Assembly (NCBI GenBank): GCA_002308935.1
Contig: DBWN01000183.1
Span: 1-27,271 of the forward strand
Reading direction: 5' to 3'
Length of the DNA stretch: 27,271 bases
Source of the DNA: Bacteroidales bacterium UBA1237
Lineage (GTDB): Bacteria > Bacteroidota > Bacteroidia > Bacteroidales > UBA932
Part shown: piece by piece, positions 1 through 7,071 of the stretch
Layout: every line of letters begins with the position of its first letter
Position numbering within the stretch: the stretch's first letter is position 1
Translations under genes and position numbers: made by a program
The notes under the pieces: generated by a model
Database searches by the model: none
What the model was told of the DNA's origin: nothing
What the model saw: the letters and a program-made list of their open reading frames with translations, nothing else

Positions 1-816
1 CGCAGCGATGAATCCTTCAGGAGCATCAGTGATTGTTCCTCTTGCCTCATCCCCGAAGACATCCTTCCATGAACCGTTGACATATCCGGCCTGTTTGGCG
101 ACATTCATGAGGTATATCCTTTTCACTTCAAAATCTTTCTCCCTAAGTCCTGGGGCGGTGAAATCGCCCTTGATGGAGCCGATCTTGATTCTGCTGACGA
201 GCCTTTTGACTTCGATGGTTATATTGTTGGATGCGGCGTTGCCGGCTTCAAGTACAGGTTCTGATGCTTCTCCATCCACAGTGGTAGAAGCTGAGCCGAC
301 CATTATGAAATCAGAAAGGGCGTTTTCACTGAACTTGGATATCGAAGACAAAAGGTCTTCCTCCGTTTCGACAGTTTTCGAAAGGTTGAACGTCCCTCCG
401 TCATATGCGTTGGAACCGGCATTGGCGACAGCATATATCCGTTTCTTGCCGGTTGTACTGTTCATTGTGACTTTGATTTCGTCCCCGTCAGAGAAGGAAA
501 CTTGCTTGTAGGCTTCCAGCATGCCTTCAGAGATCGATCCTTCTTCCATGTCGAAAATGAACAAGTCAATGGTGTTGATTTTGATTTCCTCTTCGGTCGC
601 TTGGGTGTCAGGAGTCGCTTTTGTCGCGAGATTGCTTTTTATCTTCAGTGTCAGGGATGCAATGTCCGTTTCAGTTTCAGGTAGGACATCTGCCTTTATT
701 CCTGCGTCCTTGTTGCAGGATGCGATGCAGAATACGGCCGCTAGCCAGACGGTGGATACGAGTACGAGATTTGACAGTTTGGAGGTTCCAGCCCTCATTT
801 TGGAAATGCTTTTCAT
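1..816 (-). CDS. fimbrillin-like (Mfa1/FimA-type) lipoprotein, 3' end outside window
   Basis: The frame is open from an ATG at 816 down to base 1, giving 272 codons with no stop, so the C-terminus lies outside the window. The first 34 residues form a lipoprotein signal: a short basic start, a hydrophobic stretch and a lipobox ending in CIASC with Cys34 as the lipidation site. After it come a low-complexity Glu/Thr linker and the segment KINTIDLFIFDMEEG, followed by GKKRIYAVAN. This is the usual beginning of the N-terminal beta-sandwich of Bacteroidales fimbrillins, the type V pilus subunits that are exported as lipoproteins and assembled on the cell surface. A later start at Met7 is possible. 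It lies 72 bp downstream of a second fimbrillin-like gene on the same strand. Whether it is a stalk, anchor or tip subunit cannot be decided without the C-terminus. Confidence 0.72.
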   Translation of the reverse strand, partial: MKSISKMRAGTSKLSNLVLVSTVWLAAVFCIASCNKDAGIKADVLPETETDIASLTLKIKSNLATKATPDTQATEEEIKINTIDLFIFDMEEGSISEGMLEAYKQVSFSDGDEIKVTMNSTTGKKRIYAVANAGSNAYDGGTFNLSKTVETEEDLLSSISKFSENALSDFIMVGSASTTVDGEASEPVLEAGNAASNNITIEVKRLVSRIKIGSIKGDFTAPGLREKDFEVKRIYLMNVAKQAGYVNGSWKDVFGDEARGTITDAPEGFIAA

Positions 817-888
817 AATGTTGATGTAATCAGATGTTTATTGATGCTTGCATTGTGTCCGTTTGTCGGTGTTTTCAGATGGGAAGGA

Positions 889-1989
889 TCAGAACACGAA
901 TACTCCCTCTTCTCCTGTGTCTGTGCCGCAGAAAGTCCCTTCGAACTCTCCGTCTTGCCACACATCCACAACGGCTGTGGCGGTAATGGTGCTGTTCGCT
1001 ACGTAGAAGTCCCTTTCAGGAGCACCGATGCGATTGATCGTGACACTCTTGATGTCGTAGAAACAGTTGGCGGACAGGCCGGGAAGACCTATGGTATAGA
1101 AGGTCGGGAAACCTCCGATTTCGAGCTCAATGACGAACTTGGTGACGAAGTCAGGAAGATCGAATCCTTCATCGTAAGTAGGGTTCGGGAAAGGGTATAC
1201 CGTGTAATCGTTGTCCTGCCACGTGTATGAACAATCTACAGTTCCGCTGAATCCGTCGCATGTCATCATGTCCACCACGTTTTCGGGAACGTCCTCTTTG
1301 TACCCTTCAATGACGACATATCCTTCTTCATCAAGCCAATCCTCACTCGGGACCTGCCAATAGTCGTCACGGTCGTCGGAGAGTTTGTTGTATACTTTGG
1401 GGACCAGATGGACATATGCTCCTTTGAGTTTGACTTCCTCGTATTGAGGAGGCAGGTTGATGACCACCTTTTCTAGTTGGACCTTGGCTACAAGTCGCTT
1501 GAGGACAACACTGTGGGTGTGGTTCCCATTGAACTCAAGCTCAATGGAATTGTCGTACGTCATCAGGAAGTTTCCTCTGCTGTTCTGGTCATAGCGCCAG
1601 GGGTTCAGCCTGAAATCGTCATACGATAGCAGCTTGTTGGCCTCTTCGGAGGTCTGGTTCGCTACGACTACAAGCCTCTTGCTTCCGGGCGAGGTTTTGA
1701 TAGTTATCGGCTGTCCGTCAGTGTAATTCTCGACTCTCATGTAGGTGTCGATAAGGTTGAAAGAAGCCAATTCCTGAGCCATGTCATAGATGTAGATGTC
1801 CAGAGTGTTTATCTTCGCCTCATCTCCTACGGAGGGTGAAGATTTGGTTGCCATTTCCACGTCCATTGTGGAAATATCAAGAGTGAGAGTCGCCTGCCCG
1901 TCATCTGGGCTGACCGGGTCGATCGTGCTGTTGCACGAGATTGCGGCGGTGCACAGTACCGCCAAGGACAAGAGTGTTGTCTTTTTCAT
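889..1989 (-). CDS. fimbrillin-like lipoprotein (FimB/Mfa2 or tip-type subunit)
   Basis: This is a complete 366-aa protein. It starts with a type II signal peptide, MKKTTLLSLAVLCTAAISC, with Cys19 as the lipidated residue. The segment AKINTLDIYIYDMAQELASF, followed by SPGSKRLVVVANQ at about residues 105-117, matches the N-terminal fold of Bacteroidales fimbrial subunits and parallels the same segment in the next gene downstream. Around residue 165 the pattern VVLKRLVAKVQLEKVVINL is also typical of the fimbrillin core (R-x-V-A-K-V). The C-terminus ends EEGVFVF without an obvious donor-strand tail that I can define. By position, before the second fimbrillin gene and after an OmpA-like lipoprotein, it could be an anchor or accessory subunit. 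The family call is fairly firm; the subunit role is inference. Confidence 0.75.
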   Translation of the reverse strand: MKKTTLLSLAVLCTAAISCNSTIDPVSPDDGQATLTLDISTMDVEMATKSSPSVGDEAKINTLDIYIYDMAQELASFNLIDTYMRVENYTDGQPITIKTSPGSKRLVVVANQTSEEANKLLSYDDFRLNPWRYDQNSRGNFLMTYDNSIELEFNGNHTHSVVLKRLVAKVQLEKVVINLPPQYEEVKLKGAYVHLVPKVYNKLSDDRDDYWQVPSEDWLDEEGYVVIEGYKEDVPENVVDMMTCDGFSGTVDCSYTWQDNDYTVYPFPNPTYDEGFDLPDFVTKFVIELEIGGFPTFYTIGLPGLSANCFYDIKSVTINRIGAPERDFYVANSTITATAVVDVWQDGEFEGTFCGTDTGEEGVFVF

Positions 1990-2232
1990 TTTTTGAGATG
2001 TTTTAGAATGGAAATATGAATGGAAATGTAAGGTCCGATTGAGTTGCCGCGATAGTCCGGTTGGGATCGGCAGGGCAGGCTCCTGAGAGAAGAAATCGTT
2101 GAAAGAGAGATGTTGGAAAGCAATTGAGATTGTGGAAAGGGGGATATCCCCGAAAGAAGGAGTACTCCTGCCTCTGCCTCTCCGTTAACCGGCCTTAGCG
2201 TTATTGTTCTTATGTCTTTGTCATTTATGTTT
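1990..2232. other. 243-bp spacer inside the fimbrial cluster
   Basis: This gap separates the OmpA-like lipoprotein gene from the fimbrillin-like gene. I see no coding region and no perfect TAnnTTTG -7 element reading toward the fimbrillin gene. Its notable content is a pair of perfect 12-bp palindromes (2140-2169) and, just before them, TGGAAAG repeated at 2114-2120 and 2133-2139 (19 bp apart). A short TGCCTC duplication follows at about 2169-2180. The size and these elements suggest a regulatory or processing region within the cluster rather than a simple operon junction. Confidence 0.5.
2140..2169. promoter_or_regulatory. twin 12-bp palindromes, possible operator
   Basis: GGGGATATCCCC occupies 2140-2151 and AGGAGTACTCCT occupies 2158-2169, separated by GAAAGA. 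Each is a perfect self-complementary 12-mer with no room for a hairpin loop, which fits two dimeric protein sites better than an RNA stem. They sit about 150-180 bp upstream of the fimbrillin-like gene at 1989. Function is inferred only from position and symmetry. Confidence 0.4.
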
Positions 2233-4221
2233 TCAGTTTGTGATGTCGTCTTCGAATGATATCCCTAGCCTTCTGGTGAGGGAAGATATCTCCGGGTCGA
2301 GATTGCCCCTGTAGATCATGGACCTGTCTTTTCTGCAGGCTGACAGATAGTGTTCCACCGCTTCGTCCTCGTTGCCGATCCTGCAATATGCGATCGCCAT
2401 CAGGTAGTCCTTCTGCGGGCTCACGTTGTCTTTGAGGGACTGAAGGATGCCCAGGGCGGTATTGTCGTAGTCCAGTGCGAGGCAGGCGACTGCAGTGTTA
2501 TAGTCCGAGTATGGTCTCAAGATCGACAGAGCCTTCGTGTAGTCGCGGTCTTTTATCGCCTGGAGTCCTTCCATATACCTGTAATCCCTTATGGTAGTCG
2601 TCACCGTATCAGCGTCCAGATTTGTCCTGTGCAGGTGGAAAGCGAACTTGACCGTCCTAAGTCTTGGATAGAGAGCTTCCCTCAGATAAAGGTAGTACGC
2701 TTGTCCCTGCAGCCTTTGTTCTCTTGAGTCGGGATCCTTGATGGACCTTATCTCCCAATATGATTCTTTGTCATTGACGCTGAGCAAGGAGTCACTTCTT
2801 ACAAGCACGTCCAAGGCTTCCCAGTTCTCGGGGTTGCTTCTTGGGAGGAACATGAGGTCTCTGGAACCAGAATCTTCCCAATGGAGCTCTTCACCGTTTA
2901 TCGATAGCCTCCTGCCGTAGGAACGGTACAGACTGTCGGAATACTGGGCGATGAATCTGGAGAAGTACTCGCCGACTGATCCTGATCTTCTCCGGGCCAA
3001 AGCGGTATTGGACTTGTAAGTCCCTTCAGGAGAACAGGTGGCAGTGACCACAACTGAGTCTATCGCAAGCTCTTTGTCGGACAGCAGTTCGGCGATGTTG
3101 TCCTTTATCCTCTTTATTTCGCTGCGGTTGTTTCCGAGTCCTGGATTGACTTCGTCCTTTCCTTGCTCGAAATCTATGTAGCATGCGGTGTTCACCTCAA
3201 CATTGCGCAGAGTGATCTCCTGACGGTATCGGGGGGATTCATCGATAAGGGAGGAAAGCGAACTGATGTAGAAAGTCAGAGGGTCGCTGTCCGGTATGGT
3301 GTATATCCTTTTGTCCTGCTGGAGGATTTCTCCGCCAAGGCGGACGTCTATTTTCCTGAGCCCCGGTACGGCGTTCACGTTCTGGGTGTATCTGTAAATG
3401 AAATCCCCGTCCTCCCTGACCAGAACCGTGTCAAGTCTGAGTCCTTCTCCTCCTATGGGGGACTTTATGTACTTGCGGTACATCTTTTCAGCCTTTCCTT
3501 CCCTTCGGCGGTTCCGTCGTACCAGATACCCGATAGTATAATGCTTGAGCGCCCTTTGTTCGGATACTCCCCAGTGTGAGAGGAAGACTTCGTCGCTCAC
3601 AACTGAAGTGTCATTTCTGAACCGGTATATCTGTGGAATGTTCCTTTTCAGAAACACTTCCAGTTGGTTCCGGTTTATAAGCAAAGTGGTATCAGTGATT
3701 ATGCTCTCAAGGAACTTGTTGTACTGCTGATATCCCCTCAATTGGGCTTTTCTGTACTGGCTTCCCGTGATGATCACTGGCTCAAGAGTATGGTGGTCGC
3801 CGAGGATCTCCATATCCGGGAAGAGCCTTAGCTGCCAATGGCTGTCGCGCATGGTGGAGGGCACGGTGACATCGAATGAGATGTCCACTGAACCTCTCCT
3901 TTCCGCCAGGTTCCTGAATCTTGCGGAAACCATGGCTGCCGGAATGACATCTGTCGCCACCATCTCGCCGTTCTCGTCTTTCACTGCGTTCATTATGATG
4001 CTTTCCCCTTCATCAGCCGTGACGGACTCCGTGGTATTGTCGCTGAGAAGAGAGGATAGCCTCATAGGTGAAACGTCCTGTGTGGGAGGAAGGCCGATTG
4101 TCGCCTTGGGGACAGTTCTGTTCAGAGACGCGGCTTTCCTTCCTACGGTACATCCGTATACAAGCGAGAATGCCAGGACAGGGAGGATGATGCCGGTAAG
4201 TCTTGGGATACGGGGTTTCAT
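2233..4221 (-). CDS. fimbria-cluster lipoprotein with OmpA-like segment and helical-repeat tail
   Basis: The protein has 662 aa. The signal peptide has a lipobox ending LVYGC, with Cys24 lipidated. Residues about 90-160 look like a beta-sandwich (SVDISFDVTVP, then WQLRLFPDMEIL and LEPVIITGSQYRK), weakly reminiscent of the DUF3868 proteins that accompany Bacteroides fimbrial genes. Residues about 340-425 resemble an OmpA-type peptidoglycan-binding domain: IDFEQGKDEVNP, a helix, then VVTATCSPEGTYKSNTALARRR. About 540-660 consists of short helices with the spacing of TPR repeats (YTKALSILRPY, NTALGILQSL, EDEAVEHYLSAC). A plausible role is an outer-membrane or periplasmic anchor or assembly factor for the fimbria encoded downstream. 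It begins 12 bp after the ssb-like gene, so the two are probably cotranscribed. I do not recognise the exact family, and the function is inference from domains and neighbours. Confidence 0.6.
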   Translation of the reverse strand: MKPRIPRLTGIILPVLAFSLVYGCTVGRKAASLNRTVPKATIGLPPTQDVSPMRLSSLLSDNTTESVTADEGESIIMNAVKDENGEMVATDVIPAAMVSARFRNLAERRGSVDISFDVTVPSTMRDSHWQLRLFPDMEILGDHHTLEPVIITGSQYRKAQLRGYQQYNKFLESIITDTTLLINRNQLEVFLKRNIPQIYRFRNDTSVVSDEVFLSHWGVSEQRALKHYTIGYLVRRNRRREGKAEKMYRKYIKSPIGGEGLRLDTVLVREDGDFIYRYTQNVNAVPGLRKIDVRLGGEILQQDKRIYTIPDSDPLTFYISSLSSLIDESPRYRQEITLRNVEVNTACYIDFEQGKDEVNPGLGNNRSEIKRIKDNIAELLSDKELAIDSVVVTATCSPEGTYKSNTALARRRSGSVGEYFSRFIAQYSDSLYRSYGRRLSINGEELHWEDSGSRDLMFLPRSNPENWEALDVLVRSDSLLSVNDKESYWEIRSIKDPDSREQRLQGQAYYLYLREALYPRLRTVKFAFHLHRTNLDADTVTTTIRDYRYMEGLQAIKDRDYTKALSILRPYSDYNTAVACLALDYDNTALGILQSLKDNVSPQKDYLMAIAYCRIGNEDEAVEHYLSACRKDRSMIYRGNLDPEISSLTRRLGISFEDDITN

Positions 4222-4233
4222 CGGTGGGAGGGA

Positions 4234-4590
4234 TTACATGGTCATTTCAGGCAGGACTGCGTTTTCTTCAGGCTTGCATATCTGGAAAGATGTCGCTTTT
4301 ATCTCAGAGACATATCTTTCCTGGTTGTCCGACGTCTCATACTTCCTGTATGTGAGTATTCCTGTCACATGGACGATGTCGTTCACCTTAAGTTCCTGAA
4401 GCCTGAGATTACCGTTGTTGTCCCATACGACGACCTGATGCCTTTGCGCCTCCAGACAAGGTACACCCTCTTTGTTGGTATAGCCCCTTTCGGTAAGGAG
4501 GTGTATGGTGCTGACGGTTTTGTCAGCAATGAAATTTGTACGAAAACTTACGACTGTGCCGAGAAGCTCGACCCGATTGATGCATTGCAT
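4234..4590 (-). CDS. ssb: short single-stranded DNA-binding protein (SSB family)
   Basis: This 118-aa OB-fold protein begins MQCINRVELLGTVVSF, the usual SSB N-terminus, and carries the conserved QRHQVVVWDNNGNLRLQELKVNDIVHVTGIL and YVSEIKATSF strands. Housekeeping SSBs are usually longer and end in an acidic tip (DDDLPF or similar) that recruits replication and repair partners. Here the protein stops at EENAVLPEMTM, with no disordered linker and no such tip. It is therefore probably a short paralogue rather than the main replication SSB. It is the first gene of a minus-strand run, 12 bp before the OmpA-like fimbrial lipoprotein, and has a perfect -7 element about 145 bp upstream. Family assignment is confident. 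Why it leads a fimbrial cluster is unclear. Confidence 0.82.
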   Translation of the reverse strand: MQCINRVELLGTVVSFRTNFIADKTVSTIHLLTERGYTNKEGVPCLEAQRHQVVVWDNNGNLRLQELKVNDIVHVTGILTYRKYETSDNQERYVSEIKATSFQICKPEENAVLPEMTM

Positions 4591-4737
4591 AATGATTCTG
4601 TTTTATAGTTGTTGATCTGTTCCGGTAGATCGGTCAGCTGACACTCCGGTAAACCGGTTCTTTTTTCTTGGAGATGCCGCAGGGGATGGTTCTGGAAGTG
4701 TCCCCGTGGTGGCCGGACGGCCTGTCGATCGGCAGGA

Positions 4738-4745
4738 CAAAGTTA
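4738..4745 (-). promoter_or_regulatory. -7 promoter element for ssb and the fimbrial run
   Basis: On the minus strand the sequence reads TAACTTTG, a perfect match to the Bacteroidota primary-sigma consensus TAnnTTTG. It is identical to the element in front of tgt. I see no clear TTTG at the -33 spacing. It predicts transcription starting near 4732 and a leader of about 140 nt. Confidence 0.5.
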
Positions 4746-4977
4746 ACTCCGGCGGAATGAATTTCGGAAGAGTCCGTGGAAACCCGGTGAAGAGCATTTT
4801 TGTAAAAAAATGTATGGTTTCGGGAAGGACAGTGCTTGATTACCAGAGAATTGGCTTTTCGGCCTTGTGATAAGTTTTTTGTAGAATCCGGTTGTGCCCG
4901 TTGACGTTGTAACAGGATTGTAATGCCCCAGGTCTGGACCTTTATTGGATGAGGAGCCCTTTTCGGTCAAAACTTCG

Positions 4978-4985
4978 TATTTTTG
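4978..4985 (+). promoter_or_regulatory. -7 promoter element for dcp
   Basis: TATTTTTG matches TAnnTTTG perfectly. It lies 28 bp before the ATG at 5014 and downstream of an alternative in-frame ATG at 4945, which is why the later start was chosen for the peptidase. The -33 box is weak (TTTC at 4961-4964, spacing too short). Confidence 0.55.
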
Positions 4986-5013
4986 CAGTATAATAATCCA
5001 CACGAATTTTCAT

Positions 5014-7071
5014 ATGACCCAGGAAGAAATCTTATCCAACCCGCTGCTTGCACCTTCTCCGCATCCTTTCGGTGCACCCGCTTTCGACCTTATAAAAGAA
5101 GAGCATTTCATGCCCGCATTCGAGGCCGCCATCTCCATGGCCAAGGAGGAAATCAATGAAATAGCGAATTGTCCGGAACCGCCCACTTTCTCCAATACCA
5201 TAGAGGCTCTGGAATATGCCGCCCGTCCTTTGTCAAGGGTTGAGGGAATCTTCTTCAACCTTCTGGAGGCGGACTCTTCAGAGGTGAAGGAGCAGATCGC
5301 TGACAAGGTTTCCCCGATGCTCACTTCATTTTCCATATACGTAAGTATGAACGAGGCATTGTTCTCGAGGGTCCGTTCCGTTTATGAGGCTTGCCGTTCA
5401 AACGGCTACAAGGGTATGGCTAAGGACCAGATCAGGTTGCTGGAGGATTCATACCTGTCATTCAAGAGGGGAGGGGCCTTCCTTGAAGGAAAAGCCAGGG
5501 AAGAATACTCTGAGACGATGGAGGACCTTTCACTTCTTGAACTTTCCTTCTCGAACAACTCTCTTGCCGCGTCCAAAGAATTCACACTTCTTCTTGATTC
5601 CGAGGATGATCTTGAAGGACTCCCTGATTATGTCAAGGAATCTGCTTTCAATGAGGCTTCAGAAAAGGGTATGAAAGGTTGGCTCTTCACATTGGACAGG
5701 CCTTCATATTCTCCTTTCATGAAGTTCAGTGCCCGTCGTGACCTTAGGGAAAAGATGTGGCGCGCGTTCAGTACAAAAGCCATCGGAGGACATTATGACA
5801 ACTGCTCCAATATCGGTAAGATAATTTCCTGCCGGATGAAGATATCTTCACTTTTGGGATATGAAACATTCGCGGATTACGCTCTTGAAAGGAGGATGGC
5901 CGGGAATCCCGAAGAAGTCGAGAGTTTCCTTTCATCATTGATGGAACCTTCTTTGGTGGCAGCCAGGAAAGAAGTGTCTGATCTTGTGGCGTTCGCCCGT
6001 TCAGAAGGGTTCCGCGAAGATGAATTCATGCCATGGGACTTCGCTTACTGGTCTGAAAGATATCAGAAGAAACTCTTTGACATTGATGAGACTCTTCTGA
6101 AACCATACTTCCGTATGGAGGATTCTCTTGAAGCGGTCTTCTCGCTTGCCGGAAAACTGTACGGAGTGAGCTTCAAACCCAGGGAGGATATTCCGGGATA
6201 TCATCCGGAAGTCAGAGTGTTTGAGGTCCTGGACGAAGACGGGAAGCATCTTGCTCTGTTCTATGTGGATCCGTTCCCGAGGAAGAGCAAAAGGGGTGGA
6301 GCATGGATGACCGAGTTCATGGGCCAATATGAATACGGCGGTGTGGATTACAGACCGTTCGTGAGCATTGTGATGAATTTCTCCCGTCCTTCCGCACAAG
6401 GTCCTTCGCTTCTCACGCATGATGAGCTTACCACTCTTCTGCATGAGTTCGGACACTCTCTTCACGGTATGCTCTCAAAATGCAGATATCCTTCCCAGGC
6501 CGGCACCAACGTAGCCAGGGATTTCGTGGAACTGCCTTCACAGATCATGGAGAACTGGGCTTATGAGAAGGAATTCCTGGATTCATTCGCACGGCACTAT
6601 CTGACGGGAGAGAAAATTCCTGCGGAGTATATTGACAATCTCATTAAGGCCCGAAATTTCCAGGCTGGTTATCTGCAGGTCCGTCAGCTTCAGTTCGGCG
6701 TCCTTGATATGGCATGGCATACCTTGAAGGAAGAGCCTTCTGCAGGAGTTGTAGAGTTCGAAAAGAATGCTCTCTCATCATATCTCACTCTGCCGTACGT
6801 TGAAGGTACAGCCATCTCCCCGACCTTCGGTCACATTTTCTCGGGAGGTTACAGCGCAGGGTACTACAGTTACAAATGGGCAGAGGTCCTGGAAGCGGAC
6901 GCTTTCTCACTTTTCAGCGAGAACGGAATCTTTGACAAGGCTACAGCCTCATCATTCAGAAAAAACATCCTCGAACGGGGATCGTCCGAGGATGAGATGG
7001 TTTCTTATGTGAATTTCCGTGGGCACCGCCCTGAGGTGGATGCTCTCCTGAGGAAACTCGGGATAATTTAG
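5014..7071 (+). CDS. dcp: M3 family zinc metallopeptidase (peptidyl-dipeptidase Dcp / oligopeptidase A type)
   Basis: The 685-aa protein has the M3 zinc site HEFGH at residues 477-481 and the third ligand Glu506 in DFVELPSQIMENW, the usual spacing for this family. The N-terminal half is the helical M3 domain, starting NPLLAPSPHPFGAPAFDLIKEEHFMPAFEAAI. The C-terminal region has FGHIFSGGYSAGYYSYKWAEVLEADAF, the substrate-binding loop of Dcp and oligopeptidase A. No signal peptide is visible, so it should degrade oligopeptides in the cytoplasm or as an unconventionally exported enzyme. An earlier ATG at 4945 would add 23 residues but lies upstream of the predicted promoter, so 5014 is preferred. 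The stop overlaps that of the convergent permease gene. Dcp versus OpdA specificity cannot be settled from sequence, though length and the loop motif suit Dcp. Confidence 0.9.
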   Translation: MTQEEILSNPLLAPSPHPFGAPAFDLIKEEHFMPAFEAAISMAKEEINEIANCPEPPTFSNTIEALEYAARPLSRVEGIFFNLLEADSSEVKEQIADKVSPMLTSFSIYVSMNEALFSRVRSVYEACRSNGYKGMAKDQIRLLEDSYLSFKRGGAFLEGKAREEYSETMEDLSLLELSFSNNSLAASKEFTLLLDSEDDLEGLPDYVKESAFNEASEKGMKGWLFTLDRPSYSPFMKFSARRDLREKMWRAFSTKAIGGHYDNCSNIGKIISCRMKISSLLGYETFADYALERRMAGNPEEVESFLSSLMEPSLVAARKEVSDLVAFARSEGFREDEFMPWDFAYWSERYQKKLFDIDETLLKPYFRMEDSLEAVFSLAGKLYGVSFKPREDIPGYHPEVRVFEVLDEDGKHLALFYVDPFPRKSKRGGAWMTEFMGQYEYGGVDYRPFVSIVMNFSRPSAQGPSLLTHDELTTLLHEFGHSLHGMLSKCRYPSQAGTNVARDFVELPSQIMENWAYEKEFLDSFARHYLTGEKIPAEYIDNLIKARNFQAGYLQVRQLQFGVLDMAWHTLKEEPSAGVVEFEKNALSSYLTLPYVEGTAISPTFGHIFSGGYSAGYYSYKWAEVLEADAFSLFSENGIFDKATASSFRKNILERGSSEDEMVSYVNFRGHRPEVDALLRKLGII

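Larger units (their letters stand above)
4591..5013. other. divergent intergenic region between ssb and dcp
   Basis: This 423-bp region has no convincing gene. Short minus-strand open frames here show no recognisable domain. It carries two perfect -7 elements pointing outward, at 4738-4745 (minus) and 4978-4985 (plus). The ssb side leaves a leader of roughly 140 nt. It includes CCGGTAAACCGG at 4646-4657 and a complementary CCTGTCGATC/GGCAGG patch near 4721-4736. The stretch between the promoters (4746-4977) holds nothing I can name. Confidence 0.6.

Noticed and set aside
1990..2232. Invertible phase-variable promoter upstream of the fimbrillin gene
   Set aside because: I found no pair of longer inverted repeats flanking a promoter and no recombinase gene nearby; only the two local palindromes.
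4646..4666. CCGGTAAACCGG followed by a T-rich run, terminator-like on the plus strand
   Set aside because: The stem is only 4-5 bp and no plus-strand gene lies upstream to be terminated.
4603..5003. two short minus-strand frames in the ssb-dcp gap
   Set aside because: They overlap both predicted promoters, have no family resemblance and no plausible start context.
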